Below, one piece after another: positions 7,532 through 16,498 of a stretch of 64,000 nucleotides of DNA. The DNA is from Reyranella massiliensis 521 (GTDB lineage Bacteria > Pseudomonadota > Alphaproteobacteria > Reyranellales > Reyranellaceae). The notes beneath the pieces are model-generated. The model did not search any database and was not told the origin of the DNA. It saw only the letters and a list, made by a program, of their open reading frames with translations. Where the stretch lies: positions 2,020,638-2,084,637 of the forward strand of contig NZ_HE997181.1 in NCBI RefSeq assembly GCF_000312425.1, given 5' to 3'. The position numbers and the translations under genes were made by a program. Each line of letters starts with the position of its first letter. Positions within the stretch are counted from its first letter, which is position 1.

Positions 7532-9199
7532 ATGTCGGATATCGAGATCGCGCGGCGCGCAATCAAGAAGCCAATGAACGAAGTCGCCGGACGGCTCGGC
7601 ATCCCAGATGAAGCGCTGGAGCCCTATGGCCGCGACAAGGCCAAGCTCGACGGCACTTTCCTGAAGTCGCTCGAAGGCCGCAAACAAGGGCATCTGATCC
7701 TGGTCACCGCCATCAGCCCGACCAAGGCCGGCGAAGGGAAGACCACGACCACGATCGGTCTCGGCGATGCACTCAACCGCATCGGCAAGAAGACAGCCAT
7801 CGCATTGCGCGAACCAAGCCTCGGTCCTTGCTTCGGACAGAAGGGCGGTGCCACCGGCGGCGGTCAGGCGCAGATCGTGCCAATGGCTGACATCAACCTG
7901 CATTTCACTGGAGACTTTCACGCCATCACGACGGCCCACAACCTGCTGGCCGCGATGCTCGACAACCAAATCTACTGGGGCAACGCGCTGGGCATCGACA
8001 GCCGCCGCGTATTCTGGCCGCGTGTGATGGACATGAACGACCGGGCGCTGCGCGATATGGTGGTGAGCCTGGGCGGCGTTGCCAACGGCTTTCCGCGCCA
8101 GGGGCGTTTCGACATCACGACGGCGTCCGAAGTGATGGCGATCCTCTGCTTGGCCCGCGATCTCCCCGATCTCGAGAAGCGCCTGTCGCAGATCGTCGTC
8201 GCCGAGACGCGTGACGGCAAGCCGGTCACGGCGGGCGACCTCAAGGCATCCGAAGCGATGGCCGCCGTTCTCAAGGATGCCGCCAAGCCCAACCTCGTGC
8301 AGACGCTGGAAAACAATCCCGTACTGATCCACGGCGGTCCGTTTGCCAACATCGCCCATGGCTGCAATTCGGTGATCGCGACGCGTGCGGCCCTGGCACT
8401 GGGTGACTATGTCGTTACGGAAGCGGGCTTCGGCGCCGATCTCGGCGCCGAGAAATTCCTCGACATCAAGTGCCGGCAGGCTGGCCTGAAGCCGGGGCTC
8501 GCCGTCGTCGTCGCGACCGTGCGGGCCCTGAAGCTCCATGGTGGGGCCGACGAAAAGGCTTTGGCGAAGGAGGATGTTGCGGCAGTCGAACGCGGTCTGC
8601 CGAATCTGCTGCGCCACGTCGAGAACCTGGGCAAGTTCGGGCTGCCGGTACTCGTCGCAATCAACCGATTCCTGACCGACACGCCTGCCGAGTTGAAGCT
8701 GATCGAGGAGAAGTGCGCGGCTGCCGGCGCCCAGGCCCATCTCTGCGAACACTGGGCCAAGGGTGGTGCCGGCGCCGAGGTGCTGGCTCGGGCGGCGGTC
8801 GCGACCCTCGACGAAGGTAAGGCCGCATTCAAGCCGCTCTATCCCGACGATCTGCCACTTTCGCAGAAAATCGAGACGGTGGCGCGTGAGATTTATCGCG
8901 CATCGGGTCTCTCCATTGCCGGACCGGCACAACGACGCCTCAAGGCGCTGGAAGCGGCGGGCTACGGCAAGCTGCCTGTCTGCATCGCCAAGACGCAGTA
9001 TAGCTTCGCCGCCGATCCTGAGCTGCGTGGCGCGCCGACGGGCCACACGCTGCCGATCCGTGAGGTGAGGCTTTCGGCCGGTGCCGGGTTCGTCGTGGCA
9101 CTCGCCGGCGACATCATGACCATGCCCGGCCTGCCGCGTGTTCCCGCCGCCGAACACATCCGCCTCACGGCTTCCGGTGAAGTCGACGGGCTCCACTGA
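7532..9199 (+). CDS. fhs: Formate-tetrahydrofolate ligase
   Basis: This 555-residue enzyme joins formate to tetrahydrofolate using ATP, feeding 10-formyl-THF into one-carbon metabolism. The P-loop-like nucleotide site reads [15 protein letters not shown] (residues 62-76). Family signatures follow: [38 protein letters not shown] and DNQIYWGN. The length equals the usual 555-560 residues and no key block is missing. The stop at 9199 is one base before the start of the PhzF-like gene, so they are probably cotranscribed. In heterotrophic alphaproteobacteria this enzyme often serves formate assimilation or C1 recycling from demethylation reactions. Confidence 0.97.
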   Translation: MSDIEIARRAIKKPMNEVAGRLGIPDEALEPYGRDKAKLDGTFLKSLEGRKQGHLILVTAISPTKAGEGKTTTTIGLGDALNRIGKKTAIALREPSLGPCFGQKGGATGGGQAQIVPMADINLHFTGDFHAITTAHNLLAAMLDNQIYWGNALGIDSRRVFWPRVMDMNDRALRDMVVSLGGVANGFPRQGRFDITTASEVMAILCLARDLPDLEKRLSQIVVAETRDGKPVTAGDLKASEAMAAVLKDAAKPNLVQTLENNPVLIHGGPFANIAHGCNSVIATRAALALGDYVVTEAGFGADLGAEKFLDIKCRQAGLKPGLAVVVATVRALKLHGGADEKALAKEDVAAVERGLPNLLRHVENLGKFGLPVLVAINRFLTDTPAELKLIEEKCAAAGAQAHLCEHWAKGGAGAEVLARAAVATLDEGKAAFKPLYPDDLPLSQKIETVAREIYRASGLSIAGPAQRRLKALEAAGYGKLPVCIAKTQYSFAADPELRGAPTGHTLPIREVRLSAGAGFVVALAGDIMTMPGLPRVPAAEHIRLTASGEVDGLH

Positions 9200-9200
9200 C

Positions 9201-10091
9201 ATGCGCCGGTATTCCTTTGTTACGGTCGACGTCTTCACAAACCAGCGGTTCGGCGGCAATCCGCTCGCCGTCTTTCCGGATGCAAGCGGCATGAGCGACG
9301 CCGAGATGCAGTCGCTCGCCGCCGAGTTCAATCTCAGCGAAACGACGTTCGTGTTGCCGCCCGACGATCCTGCCAACACGGCGCGGGTGCGCATCTTCAC
9401 GCGCACGACCGAAATGCCCTTCGCCGGGCATCCTAACGTCGGCACCGGCTATGTGCTGGCGCAGCAGGGCAGGGACAAGAACGGCAAGCTGCTGTTCGAG
9501 GAACTGGCCGGCCTCGTCGAGATCGAAATCCAGCGCAATGAATCGGGCGGCCCGGTAGGTGCGACGATCGCCGCGCCGCAGCCACTATCACTCGGCGTCG
9601 AGCTACCTGTCGAGGAGATCGCGGCCTGTGCCGGCTTGAAGACAGACGAAGTGATTGTTCAGTCGCACAGGCCGATCCAGGCGTCGCTCGGCAACCCTTT
9701 CGTCATTGCCGAAGTCGAGGCGGCGGCGCTGAAGCGCGCCGCGCCGGACATCGCGGCCTTCCGCAAATCGGTGACGCGTGAGAGTGCGCTCAAGGGCCGG
9801 CTCGGACTCTATCTTTATGCGCACGAAGGTGAGGGCAGGGTTCAGGCGCGGATGTTCGCACCGCTCGGCGGTACGTTCGAGGATGCCGCGACCGGCAGTG
9901 CGGCAGGGCCGCTCGGCGCATTGCTGCTCTCGCTGTCGAGCGATGCCGAGAAGCGGCTCGACATTCGTCAGGGTGTCGTCATGGGCCGGCCGAGCCTGCT
10001 GCAGGTGGTGGCTCGTCGTGGTGCAGATGGTATCCGTGCGACGATCGCCGGGCAGTGCGTTCCGGTCCTGCGCGGAGAAGCCGAGCTCTAG
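9201..10091 (+). CDS. PhzF-family isomerase
   Basis: The 296-residue protein has the PhzF two-lobed fold signatures: [20 protein letters not shown] at the N-terminus, the catalytic Glu (E47) in [23 protein letters not shown], and [18 protein letters not shown] in the second lobe. Phenazine-pathway PhzF isomerises dihydro-3-hydroxyanthranilate, but most relatives lie outside any phenazine operon and have unknown substrates. No other phenazine gene is present here. It follows fhs with a single intervening base, which suggests one transcript without implying one pathway. Confidence 0.9.
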   Translation: MRRYSFVTVDVFTNQRFGGNPLAVFPDASGMSDAEMQSLAAEFNLSETTFVLPPDDPANTARVRIFTRTTEMPFAGHPNVGTGYVLAQQGRDKNGKLLFEELAGLVEIEIQRNESGGPVGATIAAPQPLSLGVELPVEEIAACAGLKTDEVIVQSHRPIQASLGNPFVIAEVEAAALKRAAPDIAAFRKSVTRESALKGRLGLYLYAHEGEGRVQARMFAPLGGTFEDAATGSAAGPLGALLLSLSSDAEKRLDIRQGVVMGRPSLLQVVARRGADGIRATIAGQCVPVLRGEAEL

Positions 10092-10092
10092 G

Positions 10093-10500
10093 TCAGTGGG
10101 GCTTGAAGGCGTGCTGCTTCAGCGCTTCGAGCGACACGACATGCAGGGTGGCCGCATGCGTGGCTTCGAGGACGACCAGCGGCGCTGCGTCGGCGTCGAG
10201 CGCCTCCTTCCAGCGGCTGGCGCAGAGGCACCAGCGGTCTCCCGCCTTCAGGCCGGCGAAGCCGTATTGCGGCATCGGCGTGCTGAGGTCGTTGCCACTT
10301 GCCTTGGAGAAGGCCAGGAATTCGCTGGTCATGACGGCGCAAACCGTGTGCAGGCCGACATCCTCGCGGCCGGTATTGCAGCATCCGTCGCGATAGAAGC
10401 CGGTTACCGGGCTTGTGGAGCAGGGCTCCAGCACGCCGCCGAGGACATTGATCGACGGCGCGCGGCCTGGGCGGCCTTCTTCAGGCGTCTGATCGAACAT
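10093..10500 (-). CDS. DUF2237 family protein
   Basis: The 135-residue protein is a clear DUF2237 member, with the Cys-rich phrases NVLGGVLEPCSTSPVTGFYR, DGCCNTGREDVGLHTVCAVM, FLAFSKASGNDLSTP and GDRWCLCASRW. The conserved cysteines and the compact size suggest a metal-binding or redox role, but the biochemical function is not established. It converges on the PhzF gene with one base between the stops. The first 15 residues are not part of the conserved domain, so the start could lie slightly downstream. Confidence 0.85.
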   Translation of the reverse strand: MFDQTPEEGRPGRAPSINVLGGVLEPCSTSPVTGFYRDGCCNTGREDVGLHTVCAVMTSEFLAFSKASGNDLSTPMPQYGFAGLKAGDRWCLCASRWKEALDADAAPLVVLEATHAATLHVVSLEALKQHAFKPH

Positions 10501-10586
10501 GCGTCACTCTATCATCCAGAAATTGCACTTTCGAGCGGCCCGGCCCGCTGGTAGAAACCCTCGCGTCATTGTGGCGGTGTCGGCAA

Positions 10587-10663
10587 CGGGGCGTAGCGCA
10601 GTCTGGTAGCGCGTCTGCCTTGGGCGCAGAAGGTCGTCGGTTCGAATCCGGCCGCCCCGACCA
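10587..10663 (+). tRNA. tRNA-Pro (anticodon TGG)
   Basis: The acceptor strands CGGGGCG (10587-10593) and CGCCCCG (10653-10659) pair, with discriminator A and an encoded CCA. The anticodon stem TCTGC/GCAGA closes the loop CTTGGGC, giving anticodon TGG. The T-arm contains GGTTCGAATCC. It is followed 34 bases later by the NDUFS4-like gene. Confidence 0.97.
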
Positions 10664-10697
10664 GCACCAGCACACCGTCGACGGAGAAGCGGGGGCC

Positions 10698-11000
10698 ATG
10701 CAGGTACGTATCTTCAAGCCGGCCAAGACGGCCATGCAGTCCGGTCAGGCGAATACTTTGGAATGGGTGCTCGAACCGGAGCCGTCGCGCAAGGAGATCG
10801 ATCCGCTGATGGGCTGGACTGGATCGCGCAATACAATGCAGCAAGTCCGGCTCTTCTTCCCGACATTGGAAGAAGCCAAAGCTCATGCTGAAAAGAATGG
10901 CTGGCAGTATACGATCGAGCAGCCGCATAGCCGGCCGATCAGACCCAAGGCCTACGCCGACAATTTCGCCTACGGACGCATTGGCCGCTGGACACACTGA
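10698..11000 (+). CDS. ETC complex I subunit family protein (NDUFS4-like)
   Basis: The 100-residue protein matches the complex I accessory-subunit domain found in mitochondrial NDUFS4: it opens with MQVRIFKPAKTAMQSG and continues with TLEWVLEPEP, PLMGWTGSRN, LFFPTLEEAKAHAEKNGW and ends in DNFAYGRIGRWTH. In mitochondria this subunit stabilises the NADH-binding module, and alphaproteobacterial versions copurify with complex I. The ATG at 10698 follows a GGGGG stretch. The gene stands alone between tRNA-Pro and tRNA-Arg, away from any nuo operon, which is the usual arrangement for this accessory gene. Confidence 0.9.
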   Translation: MQVRIFKPAKTAMQSGQANTLEWVLEPEPSRKEIDPLMGWTGSRNTMQQVRLFFPTLEEAKAHAEKNGWQYTIEQPHSRPIRPKAYADNFAYGRIGRWTH

Positions 11001-11067
11001 TCGCGCATATTTTGCCGTCGCATTCAACTCCGGCCCGCGGAGAGGGGCTCGTGTCGCGTTGACTGAG

Positions 11068-11144
11068 GCGCCCGTAGCTCAGGGGATTAGAGCAACCGCC
11101 TTCTAAGCGGTAGGTCGTTGGTTCGAATCCAACCGGGCGCACCA
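11068..11144 (+). tRNA. tRNA-Arg (anticodon TCT)
   Basis: The acceptor strands GCGCCCG (11068-11074) and CGGGCGC (11134-11140) pair, with discriminator A and an encoded CCA. The anticodon stem ACCGC/GCGGT closes the loop CTTCTAA, giving anticodon TCT, which reads AGA/AGG. The T-arm is GGTTCGAATCC. Confidence 0.97.
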
Positions 11145-11199
11145 TTCTTCCTTGCATTGCCTGTGTCATGCCTTTGCAAGGCTGCGTCCGAAAATTGTG

Positions 11200-11214
11200 T
11201 GCGATTCATTCGCA
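11200..11214. promoter_or_regulatory. Fur-like operator, upstream site
   Basis: TGCGATTCATTCGCA is a palindrome with perfect five-base arms (TGCGA/TCGCA) around a five-base centre. It resembles GCGAATGATTCGC-type iron boxes and lies about 78 bases before the siderophore receptor start. The assignment to Fur or another iron regulator is inference. Confidence 0.5.
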
Positions 11215-11232
11215 ATATCGTCTTTCCTCTAT

Positions 11233-11251
11233 GATAATGACTTGCATTCGC
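11233..11251. promoter_or_regulatory. Fur-like operator, downstream site
   Basis: GATAATGACTTGCATTCGC matches the 19-base E. coli Fur box at 13 positions by my count, including the whole left part GATAATGA. It ends 40 bases before the receptor start codon, so bound repressor would cover the promoter region. Confidence 0.55.
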
Positions 11252-11291
11252 CCTTGTTGAGGGGGGACGCGTTTTTATCGGGGGAGTTTTC

Positions 11292-13577
11292 ATGGCGAAG
11301 CGTACGCCGGCAACGACAGCCCTTCTTGGTTTGCTCGTAGCCCCAACCGCCATGGCCCAGCAGTCGCCGGCCAGCACGACACCTCAAGACCCTACGGCAC
11401 CACCACCGACTGAAAATAAGCCTGGCGACCCGGCCACCGGCGCGCCGGCCACCATGCAAACCATCACGGTCTCCGGCAGTCGCCCCAGCGAAGACTTTCA
11501 GGTTACGCGTGGCTCGATCAACCGGCTCGGCGCCGGGAACCTGATGGACGTGCCGCAGTCGGTCGTCGTCATTAACAGGGCGCTGATGCAATCGCAGGGC
11601 GTCACGACCCTCGACCAAGCCGTCCGCAACGCACCAGGTGTGACTATCGGCTCGGCCGAAGGCGGTAACATCGGCACCAACATCAATCTGAACGGCTTCT
11701 CTGCCCGTACAGACATCTATCTCGACGGCATGCGCGACCGCGGCCAGTACTATCGCGATGTCTTCGCCCTGGAGCAGGTCGAGGTCCTGATGGGCCCGTC
11801 GTCGATGCTGTTCGGCCGCGGGTCGACCGGCGGCGTCATCAACCAGGTGATGAAGAAGCCCTTCCTGAAGCAGGCGACGGAACTCAGCCTCTCTGCCACG
11901 ACGAATGGCCTCGTGCGCACGACGGCTGACGTCAACGTGCCGTTCGAGGAAACCAACGCGGCCCGCGTCTCGATGATGTTTCAGGCCGGCAAGGCCTCGA
12001 CCCTGGATCAGACGAACGTGCTCGACTTTGGCATCGCTCCCTCGGTGAAGCTCGGCATCGGAACGCCGACCGAAATCACCCTGTCCGCGATCCTGCAGCA
12101 TAAAAAGGATCAGGTGGCCTATGGCGTGCCGAACCTCAACGGCTTCCCGCTCAACGCTCCGCGCAACACGGCCTGGGGCTTCAACTCCGACTACACGGCC
12201 CAAGATGTCGTCGCGCTGAATGCCACGGTCGATCATAAGTTCAATCTGAACCTCAGCCTGCGCAACCAAACCGAGTTCGTGTGGGTGAACACGGCTGTCC
12301 AAGAGACATCGGGCGGTTTCGTGGGCTCGCTTGCGCCAAACGGCTCCTTCGTTGCGGCGCCGGCCGCCTGGCCGGGCGGGCCGGTCCAGAGCGGCCTGCC
12401 GCTCAGCTCGCTCTACGTTCGCCAGTTGAGCCGAGATCGCAACATCAACGACATTACACTCGAAAACCAGACTGAGCTGACGGCCAAGTTCAACACCGGC
12501 TCCATCGGTCACACGCTGCTCGCCGGCGTCGATCTGAACTACGAGTCCTACACTAACAAGGCTTTCTCGCGCACTGGCACCTGTAATGGCACCGCGCTGC
12601 CGACCGGCTCGGTAGGCTGTGTGCCCGCCGGCTTTACGACGGGCGGGGATACGCCGGCGAACGTGCCGTCGGTCCCGGGTAACTATGCTTCGTCGCAGGC
12701 ATGGGGCGCTGGCATCTACGCCAACGACACGATCCAGGTCATGCCGTGGCTGAAGCTGGTCGGCGGCGTGCGCTGGGACGTCTATACGGCGCAGATCGGC
12801 AACTCGATCAACTCGGCGAACACCCCTGGCAACACGGCCGTTCCGTACTATACGCAGACGGACACATACACGAGCGTGCGTGCCGGCATCATTCTTGAGC
12901 CGACACCGGAGCAGTCCTACTACTTCTCCTACAGCACTTCGTTCAATCCATCGCTTGAGCAGCTTACGTCGACGACCGGCACGACGGCGCTGCCGCCGGA
13001 GACGAACGCAGGGTTCGAGATCGGCGCCAAGTACGAATTGCTGAAGGGCAACTTGTCTCTCAACGGTGCGCTGTTCCGCATCGTCAAGAACAATGCCCGT
13101 ACCACAAATCCCGACGGCACGTTCTCGCCGACCGGCCAGATCCAGGTGCAGGGCGCTCGTATCGGTTTTGCCGGCCGCATCCTCCCCGAATGGCAGATCT
13201 TTGGCGGCTACGCCTATCTCGACGGCAGGATCCTGAACGGCACGGCGGCCAACACCACGGGCAACGTGCCGCTCAACACGCCGAGAGACTCCGGCAACAT
13301 CTGGACGACCTACACGATCAAGGACACCTACGAGATCGGCGGCGGCATGTTCTACATGGGCGCGCGCTACGCCAACAACCAGAACACAGTAACGGTCCCG
13401 GCCTACACCCGCTTCGACCTGACAGCAGCTTACAAGCAGCCGAAGTACGACGTGCGCCTCAACGTCTACAATTTGTTCGACACGATGTACTACGAAGGCG
13501 TCATTGCGTCGGATGGCGGCCGCGCGGTGCCAGGCGCAGGCATCACGGCGATGCTTACCCTCAACTATCGCCTGTGA
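11292..13577 (+). CDS. TonB-dependent siderophore receptor (Fiu/PiuA-like)
   Basis: The 761-residue outer-membrane receptor has a signal peptide (TPATTALLGLLVAPTAMAQQ), a linker, and a short TITVSGSRPSEDF segment that precedes the plug domain and may act as TonB box. The plug contains MDVPQSVVVINRALMQSQG, GVTIGSAEGGNIGTNINLNG and MGPSSMLFGRGSTGGVINQV. The 22-strand barrel ends in the aromatic-containing YDVRLNVYNLFDTMYYEG and a terminal LTLNYRL. The arrangement is that of catecholate siderophore receptors such as Fiu. The ATG is preceded by GGGGAG. It heads an operon with piuC, a PepSY protein, tonB, exbB and exbD, and two Fur-like sites lie upstream. The exact siderophore is unknown. Confidence 0.93.
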   Translation: MAKRTPATTALLGLLVAPTAMAQQSPASTTPQDPTAPPPTENKPGDPATGAPATMQTITVSGSRPSEDFQVTRGSINRLGAGNLMDVPQSVVVINRALMQSQGVTTLDQAVRNAPGVTIGSAEGGNIGTNINLNGFSARTDIYLDGMRDRGQYYRDVFALEQVEVLMGPSSMLFGRGSTGGVINQVMKKPFLKQATELSLSATTNGLVRTTADVNVPFEETNAARVSMMFQAGKASTLDQTNVLDFGIAPSVKLGIGTPTEITLSAILQHKKDQVAYGVPNLNGFPLNAPRNTAWGFNSDYTAQDVVALNATVDHKFNLNLSLRNQTEFVWVNTAVQETSGGFVGSLAPNGSFVAAPAAWPGGPVQSGLPLSSLYVRQLSRDRNINDITLENQTELTAKFNTGSIGHTLLAGVDLNYESYTNKAFSRTGTCNGTALPTGSVGCVPAGFTTGGDTPANVPSVPGNYASSQAWGAGIYANDTIQVMPWLKLVGGVRWDVYTAQIGNSINSANTPGNTAVPYYTQTDTYTSVRAGIILEPTPEQSYYFSYSTSFNPSLEQLTSTTGTTALPPETNAGFEIGAKYELLKGNLSLNGALFRIVKNNARTTNPDGTFSPTGQIQVQGARIGFAGRILPEWQIFGGYAYLDGRILNGTAANTTGNVPLNTPRDSGNIWTTYTIKDTYEIGGGMFYMGARYANNQNTVTVPAYTRFDLTAAYKQPKYDVRLNVYNLFDTMYYEGVIASDGGRAVPGAGITAMLTLNYRL

Positions 13578-13596
13578 GGGAGGCGGCCGCTCGGAC

Positions 13597-14280
13597 ATGC
13601 TGATCTGCATTCCCAATGTGCTCGATGCCGCGCAGATCGTCAGTCTGCGCGAGCGGCTGGACCGCGCCAATTCCTGGGTGGATGGCCGCGTCACCGCCGG
13701 ATATCAGGGCGCTCCGGTAAAATTCAACCAGCAGATCGACGAACTCTCCGACGTGGCGATGGCATGCCAACGGATCGTCGTTTCGGCACTTGAACGTCAC
13801 CCGACGTTCATCAGCGCCGTGTTGCCGAACGCCATCTATCCGCCGATGTTCAATCGTTACGGTGAGGGCATGAAGTTCGGGGCGCATGTCGACGGTAGCG
13901 TGCGCATCAACCCGCAGACCGGGGCCAAGCTGCGTACGGATGTGTCGGCGACGCTGTTTCTTACCAATCCCGACGATTATGACGGCGGCGAACTGCAGAT
14001 CGAGGATACGTTCGGCCGTCACAGCATCAAGCTCGGTGCCGGCGATATGGTCGTCTATCCGGCGACCAGTCTGCATCAGGTCACGCCGATCACGCGGGGT
14101 ACGCGCACGGCCTGTTTCTTCTGGGTGCAGAGCCTGATCCGTGAGGACAGCCAGCGTGCGCTGCTTCACGATATGGACAACGCCATCCAGCGCCTCAACC
14201 AGACCGATGCCGACGAGATCGCGCGGCGATCGTTGATCGGCTGCTATCACAACCTCGTCAGGCAATGGAGTGAGACCTGA
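13597..14280 (+). CDS. piuC: Fe(II)/2-oxoglutarate-dependent PKHD-type hydroxylase
   Basis: This 227-residue protein belongs to the PiuC/YbiX group of prolyl-4-hydroxylase-like dioxygenases. Iron ligands are H97 and D99 in FGAHVDGSVR and H160 in LHQVTPITRG, with an Arg (R167 or R170) placed to bind 2-oxoglutarate. C-terminal LIGCYHNLVRQWSE is typical. In many proteobacteria piuC sits behind a catecholate siderophore receptor, as here, 19 bases downstream; its substrate is not settled. The ATG at 13597 follows GAGGGAGG at a longish distance. The upstream part of the open frame overlaps the receptor and is not used. Confidence 0.93.
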   Translation: MLICIPNVLDAAQIVSLRERLDRANSWVDGRVTAGYQGAPVKFNQQIDELSDVAMACQRIVVSALERHPTFISAVLPNAIYPPMFNRYGEGMKFGAHVDGSVRINPQTGAKLRTDVSATLFLTNPDDYDGGELQIEDTFGRHSIKLGAGDMVVYPATSLHQVTPITRGTRTACFFWVQSLIREDSQRALLHDMDNAIQRLNQTDADEIARRSLIGCYHNLVRQWSET

Positions 14281-14972
14281 TGGGCACCGCCGCCGCTACT
14301 GCCCTGGGAAGCAACAAGGTCAACCGTCGACTGACCTTCGTGCGCTGGGTCAGACGTACGCACGGTTGGTTCGGCCTGTGGGGTGCACTGCTCGGGCTAA
14401 TGTTCGGTTTCAGCGGCATCTGGCTGAACCATCGCGCCACCTTGAAGATGCCGCTGCCTGACCAGCATCAAGCTCAGACTGAACTCGCGCTGCCCGATCC
14501 ACGTCCGGAGACCATCGACGCCCTGGGCGCCTGGCTCCAGAAGTCGTTCAAACTCGACCGCCCGGCCAACAGCACGCGCATTGAGCGCGCCCGTCTGGTG
14601 CCGTGGGCCGAGCGGGGAGCGGGGCAGGGCAGCGACGCTCGGCCACTCATGCAGCCCGAGCGCTGGACCCTGAACTTCGGCGGACCCAACAAGGTCGTGC
14701 AGGTCGAATACTGGGTTGGCAACAAGTCGGCGAACGTGCGCACGACGAAGAATGGCTTCGTCGCGACACTGACCAACCTGCATAAGGGCGCAACCATGCC
14801 CGTGCCCTGGATCCTGCTGATCGACACCCTGGCCGGCAGCATGATCTTCCTGTCGATCAGCGGCGCCATCCTGTGGTGGGAGACGCATCGTCGCCGGACA
14901 GTCGGGATTGCGATCTTCGGCGTAGCCGTTGCCGTCACGATGGCGCTCGCCGTCGGCCCATTGCAGCTCTAG
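14280..14972 (+). CDS. PepSY-domain inner-membrane protein
   Basis: The 230-residue protein opens with a cytosolic stretch and a membrane helix, WFGLWGALLGLMFGFSGIWL, preceded by RTHGW, as in PepSY-associated membrane proteins. A periplasmic PepSY-like region follows (NKVVQVEYWVGNKSANVRTT). Two C-terminal helices (ILLIDTLAGSMIFLSISGAI and IAIFGVAVAVTMALAVG) enclose WWETHRRR. Related proteins accompany siderophore receptors and may help iron release or reduction at the inner membrane, which is unproven. The start overlaps the piuC stop (TGATG), indicating coupled translation. Confidence 0.82.
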   Translation: MGTAAATALGSNKVNRRLTFVRWVRRTHGWFGLWGALLGLMFGFSGIWLNHRATLKMPLPDQHQAQTELALPDPRPETIDALGAWLQKSFKLDRPANSTRIERARLVPWAERGAGQGSDARPLMQPERWTLNFGGPNKVVQVEYWVGNKSANVRTTKNGFVATLTNLHKGATMPVPWILLIDTLAGSMIFLSISGAILWWETHRRRTVGIAIFGVAVAVTMALAVGPLQL

Positions 14973-14981
14973 GGGCATGTC

Positions 14982-15740
14982 GTGACCGCATCGCCCACCT
15001 CGACGATTCCGCCATTGGCTGGCGGTCAACCCGGACCTTCTCGCGAACCATTGTCGCTCTGGATGCGCGGCGGCCTGCTGGCATTCGTCATCTTCTTCCA
15101 TGTCGGCGGCGGCTGGGCGCTGAGCCAGGTCGAGCCGGTCAAGCTGATCGTGGGCGATGTCGCGCCCATGGAAGTGCGCATGGTGTCCGCCGCCGAACCT
15201 GCGCCGCCGGAGATCCCCCTGGCCGAAGAGCCTCCACCACCTGAAATTCCGTTGCCGGAGCTGGCGACCGCCATCGAACCGCCGCCTCCCGATTTGCCGC
15301 CGCCGGAGTTTCCGGTGGAGGCAAGGCCACCGGAGCCACCGAAACCTCCTGAGAAGCCCAAACCGCCACCGCCCAAGCCGGTGCAGAGGCCGCCCCAGCC
15401 AAAGGCGCCGGTCGATACGACCCCGCAGCAGGCCGCCCCGAGAGCGCCGGCTGCGCCGCGGACCGTGCAGGCCTCGCAGCTCGGTTATCTCGTGCCGCCC
15501 AATCCGGTCTATCCGGCACGCTCGCGTCGTGCAGGCGAGCAGGGGACGGCCACGGTCCGTGTGCTGGTCGATATCACCGGCCGCCCCAGTCAGGTTTCGT
15601 TGCAATCGTCGTCAGGCCATACCGCCCTCGACGAGGCAGCCATCAGCGCCGTACGCGCCTCGCAGTTCCGCCCCTATTCGGAAGGCGGGCTGGCACAGGC
15701 GGTATGGGTTCTCGTTCCGATCAGATTCGTGTTGCAGTAG
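14982..15740 (+). CDS. tonB: TonB-family energy transducer
   Basis: The 252-residue protein has the TonB layout: an N-terminal membrane anchor (GGLLAFVIFFHVGGGWALSQ), a long Pro/Glu and Pro/Lys-rich periplasmic spacer (about residues 70-160), and a C-terminal TonB domain that begins YLVPPNPVYPARSRRAGEQG and ends in VWVLVPIRFVLQ. It transmits proton-motive force from ExbB/ExbD to the outer-membrane receptor. The start is GTG at 14982, with AGGGG six bases before it; an overlapping ATG at 14977 is out of frame. Placement between receptor and exbB makes a dedicated energising complex likely. Confidence 0.92.
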   Translation: MTASPTSTIPPLAGGQPGPSREPLSLWMRGGLLAFVIFFHVGGGWALSQVEPVKLIVGDVAPMEVRMVSAAEPAPPEIPLAEEPPPPEIPLPELATAIEPPPPDLPPPEFPVEARPPEPPKPPEKPKPPPPKPVQRPPQPKAPVDTTPQQAAPRAPAAPRTVQASQLGYLVPPNPVYPARSRRAGEQGTATVRVLVDITGRPSQVSLQSSSGHTALDEAAISAVRASQFRPYSEGGLAQAVWVLVPIRFVLQ

Positions 15741-15751
15741 GAGAGCGTCTC

Positions 15752-16486
15752 ATGGGCGATGCATCGAGTTTGGGCTTCGGCCATTTCATCGCGCAGTCGG
15801 ACCTCGTCGCGAAGGTCCTGCTGGGCGTACTCGCGGTGATGTCTGCAATCTCCTGGTACCTGATCATCTACAAGGGGATCAGCCAGGTTGTGCGCCAGGG
15901 GCGCAGCAAGAAGTTCCTCAACTTCTTCTGGAGTGCGACCTCGCTCGAGGCCGTGCAGAACGAACTTACGGTTCATGGCGTGCGCGAGCCGTTCGGCCAC
16001 CTGACAGCGCATTCGCTGCATGCCCAGGCGCATCATGCCAAGTTCGGCGCCGCCAAGCTCGAAGAGGCCGGCAGCGAGCAGGAGTTCCTGACGCGGACCA
16101 TCAAGAAGGTTCTCGACGAGGAGACCACGGCGTTGGAGAACGGCCTGACGATGTTGGCGACCATCGGCGCCACCGCGCCGTTCGTCGGCCTGTTCGGCAC
16201 GGTGTGGGGCGTCTACCACGCGCTGGTCGCCATCGGCATGAGCGGCTCGGGCATGCTCGACAAGGTCGCGGGGCCGGTCGGCGAGGCGCTGATTATGACG
16301 GGCATCGGCCTCGCCGTCGCCCTGCCGGCGGTCATGGGCTACAATTGGCTTACCCGCTCCAATCGCGTGCTGACCGCCAAGCTTGACGCTTTCGCCTTCG
16401 AGCTGCTGACCTTCCTGTCGATGGGCCGCGCCTTGCAAGCCGGTCGCGCTCGGACGGCCGGCGCGCCGCTCGCGGCCGTAAGCTGA
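15752..16486 (+). CDS. exbB: Biopolymer transport protein ExbB (MotA/TolQ/ExbB family)
   Basis: The 244-residue protein has three membrane segments: LVAKVLLGVLAVMSAISWYL near the N-terminus, then MLATIGATAPFVGLFGTVWG, and LIMTGIGLAVALPAVMGYNW. The second and third carry the ExbB/TolQ family phrases, including ATAPFVGLFGTVWGV. It forms the pentameric proton channel with ExbD. The ATG at 15752 follows AGGAGAG at good spacing, 11 bases after the tonB stop. The operon context supports ExbB rather than TolQ. Confidence 0.93.
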   Translation: MGDASSLGFGHFIAQSDLVAKVLLGVLAVMSAISWYLIIYKGISQVVRQGRSKKFLNFFWSATSLEAVQNELTVHGVREPFGHLTAHSLHAQAHHAKFGAAKLEEAGSEQEFLTRTIKKVLDEETTALENGLTMLATIGATAPFVGLFGTVWGVYHALVAIGMSGSGMLDKVAGPVGEALIMTGIGLAVALPAVMGYNWLTRSNRVLTAKLDAFAFELLTFLSMGRALQAGRARTAGAPLAAVS

Positions 16487-16498
16487 GCGGAGGCGACC

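Noticed and set aside
7451..9445. Open minus-strand frame of 664 codons opposite fhs
   Set aside because: It mirrors fhs and the start of the PhzF gene, has no recognisable domain, and is rich in Arg/Gly/Asp as expected for an antisense frame in high-GC coding DNA.
11030..11046. CTCCG/CGGAG hairpin after the NDUFS4-like gene
   Set aside because: The stem is only five bases and no T-run follows, so I do not call it a terminator.
11229..13694. Open minus-strand frame of 821 codons opposite the siderophore receptor
   Set aside because: The plus strand encodes a complete TonB-dependent receptor. The opposite frame has no family signature and runs through the promoter region of the receptor.
15190..15440. 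GC-rich repetitive stretch of CCG/GAG units
   Set aside because: It encodes the Pro-rich spacer of TonB, which is normal for the family.
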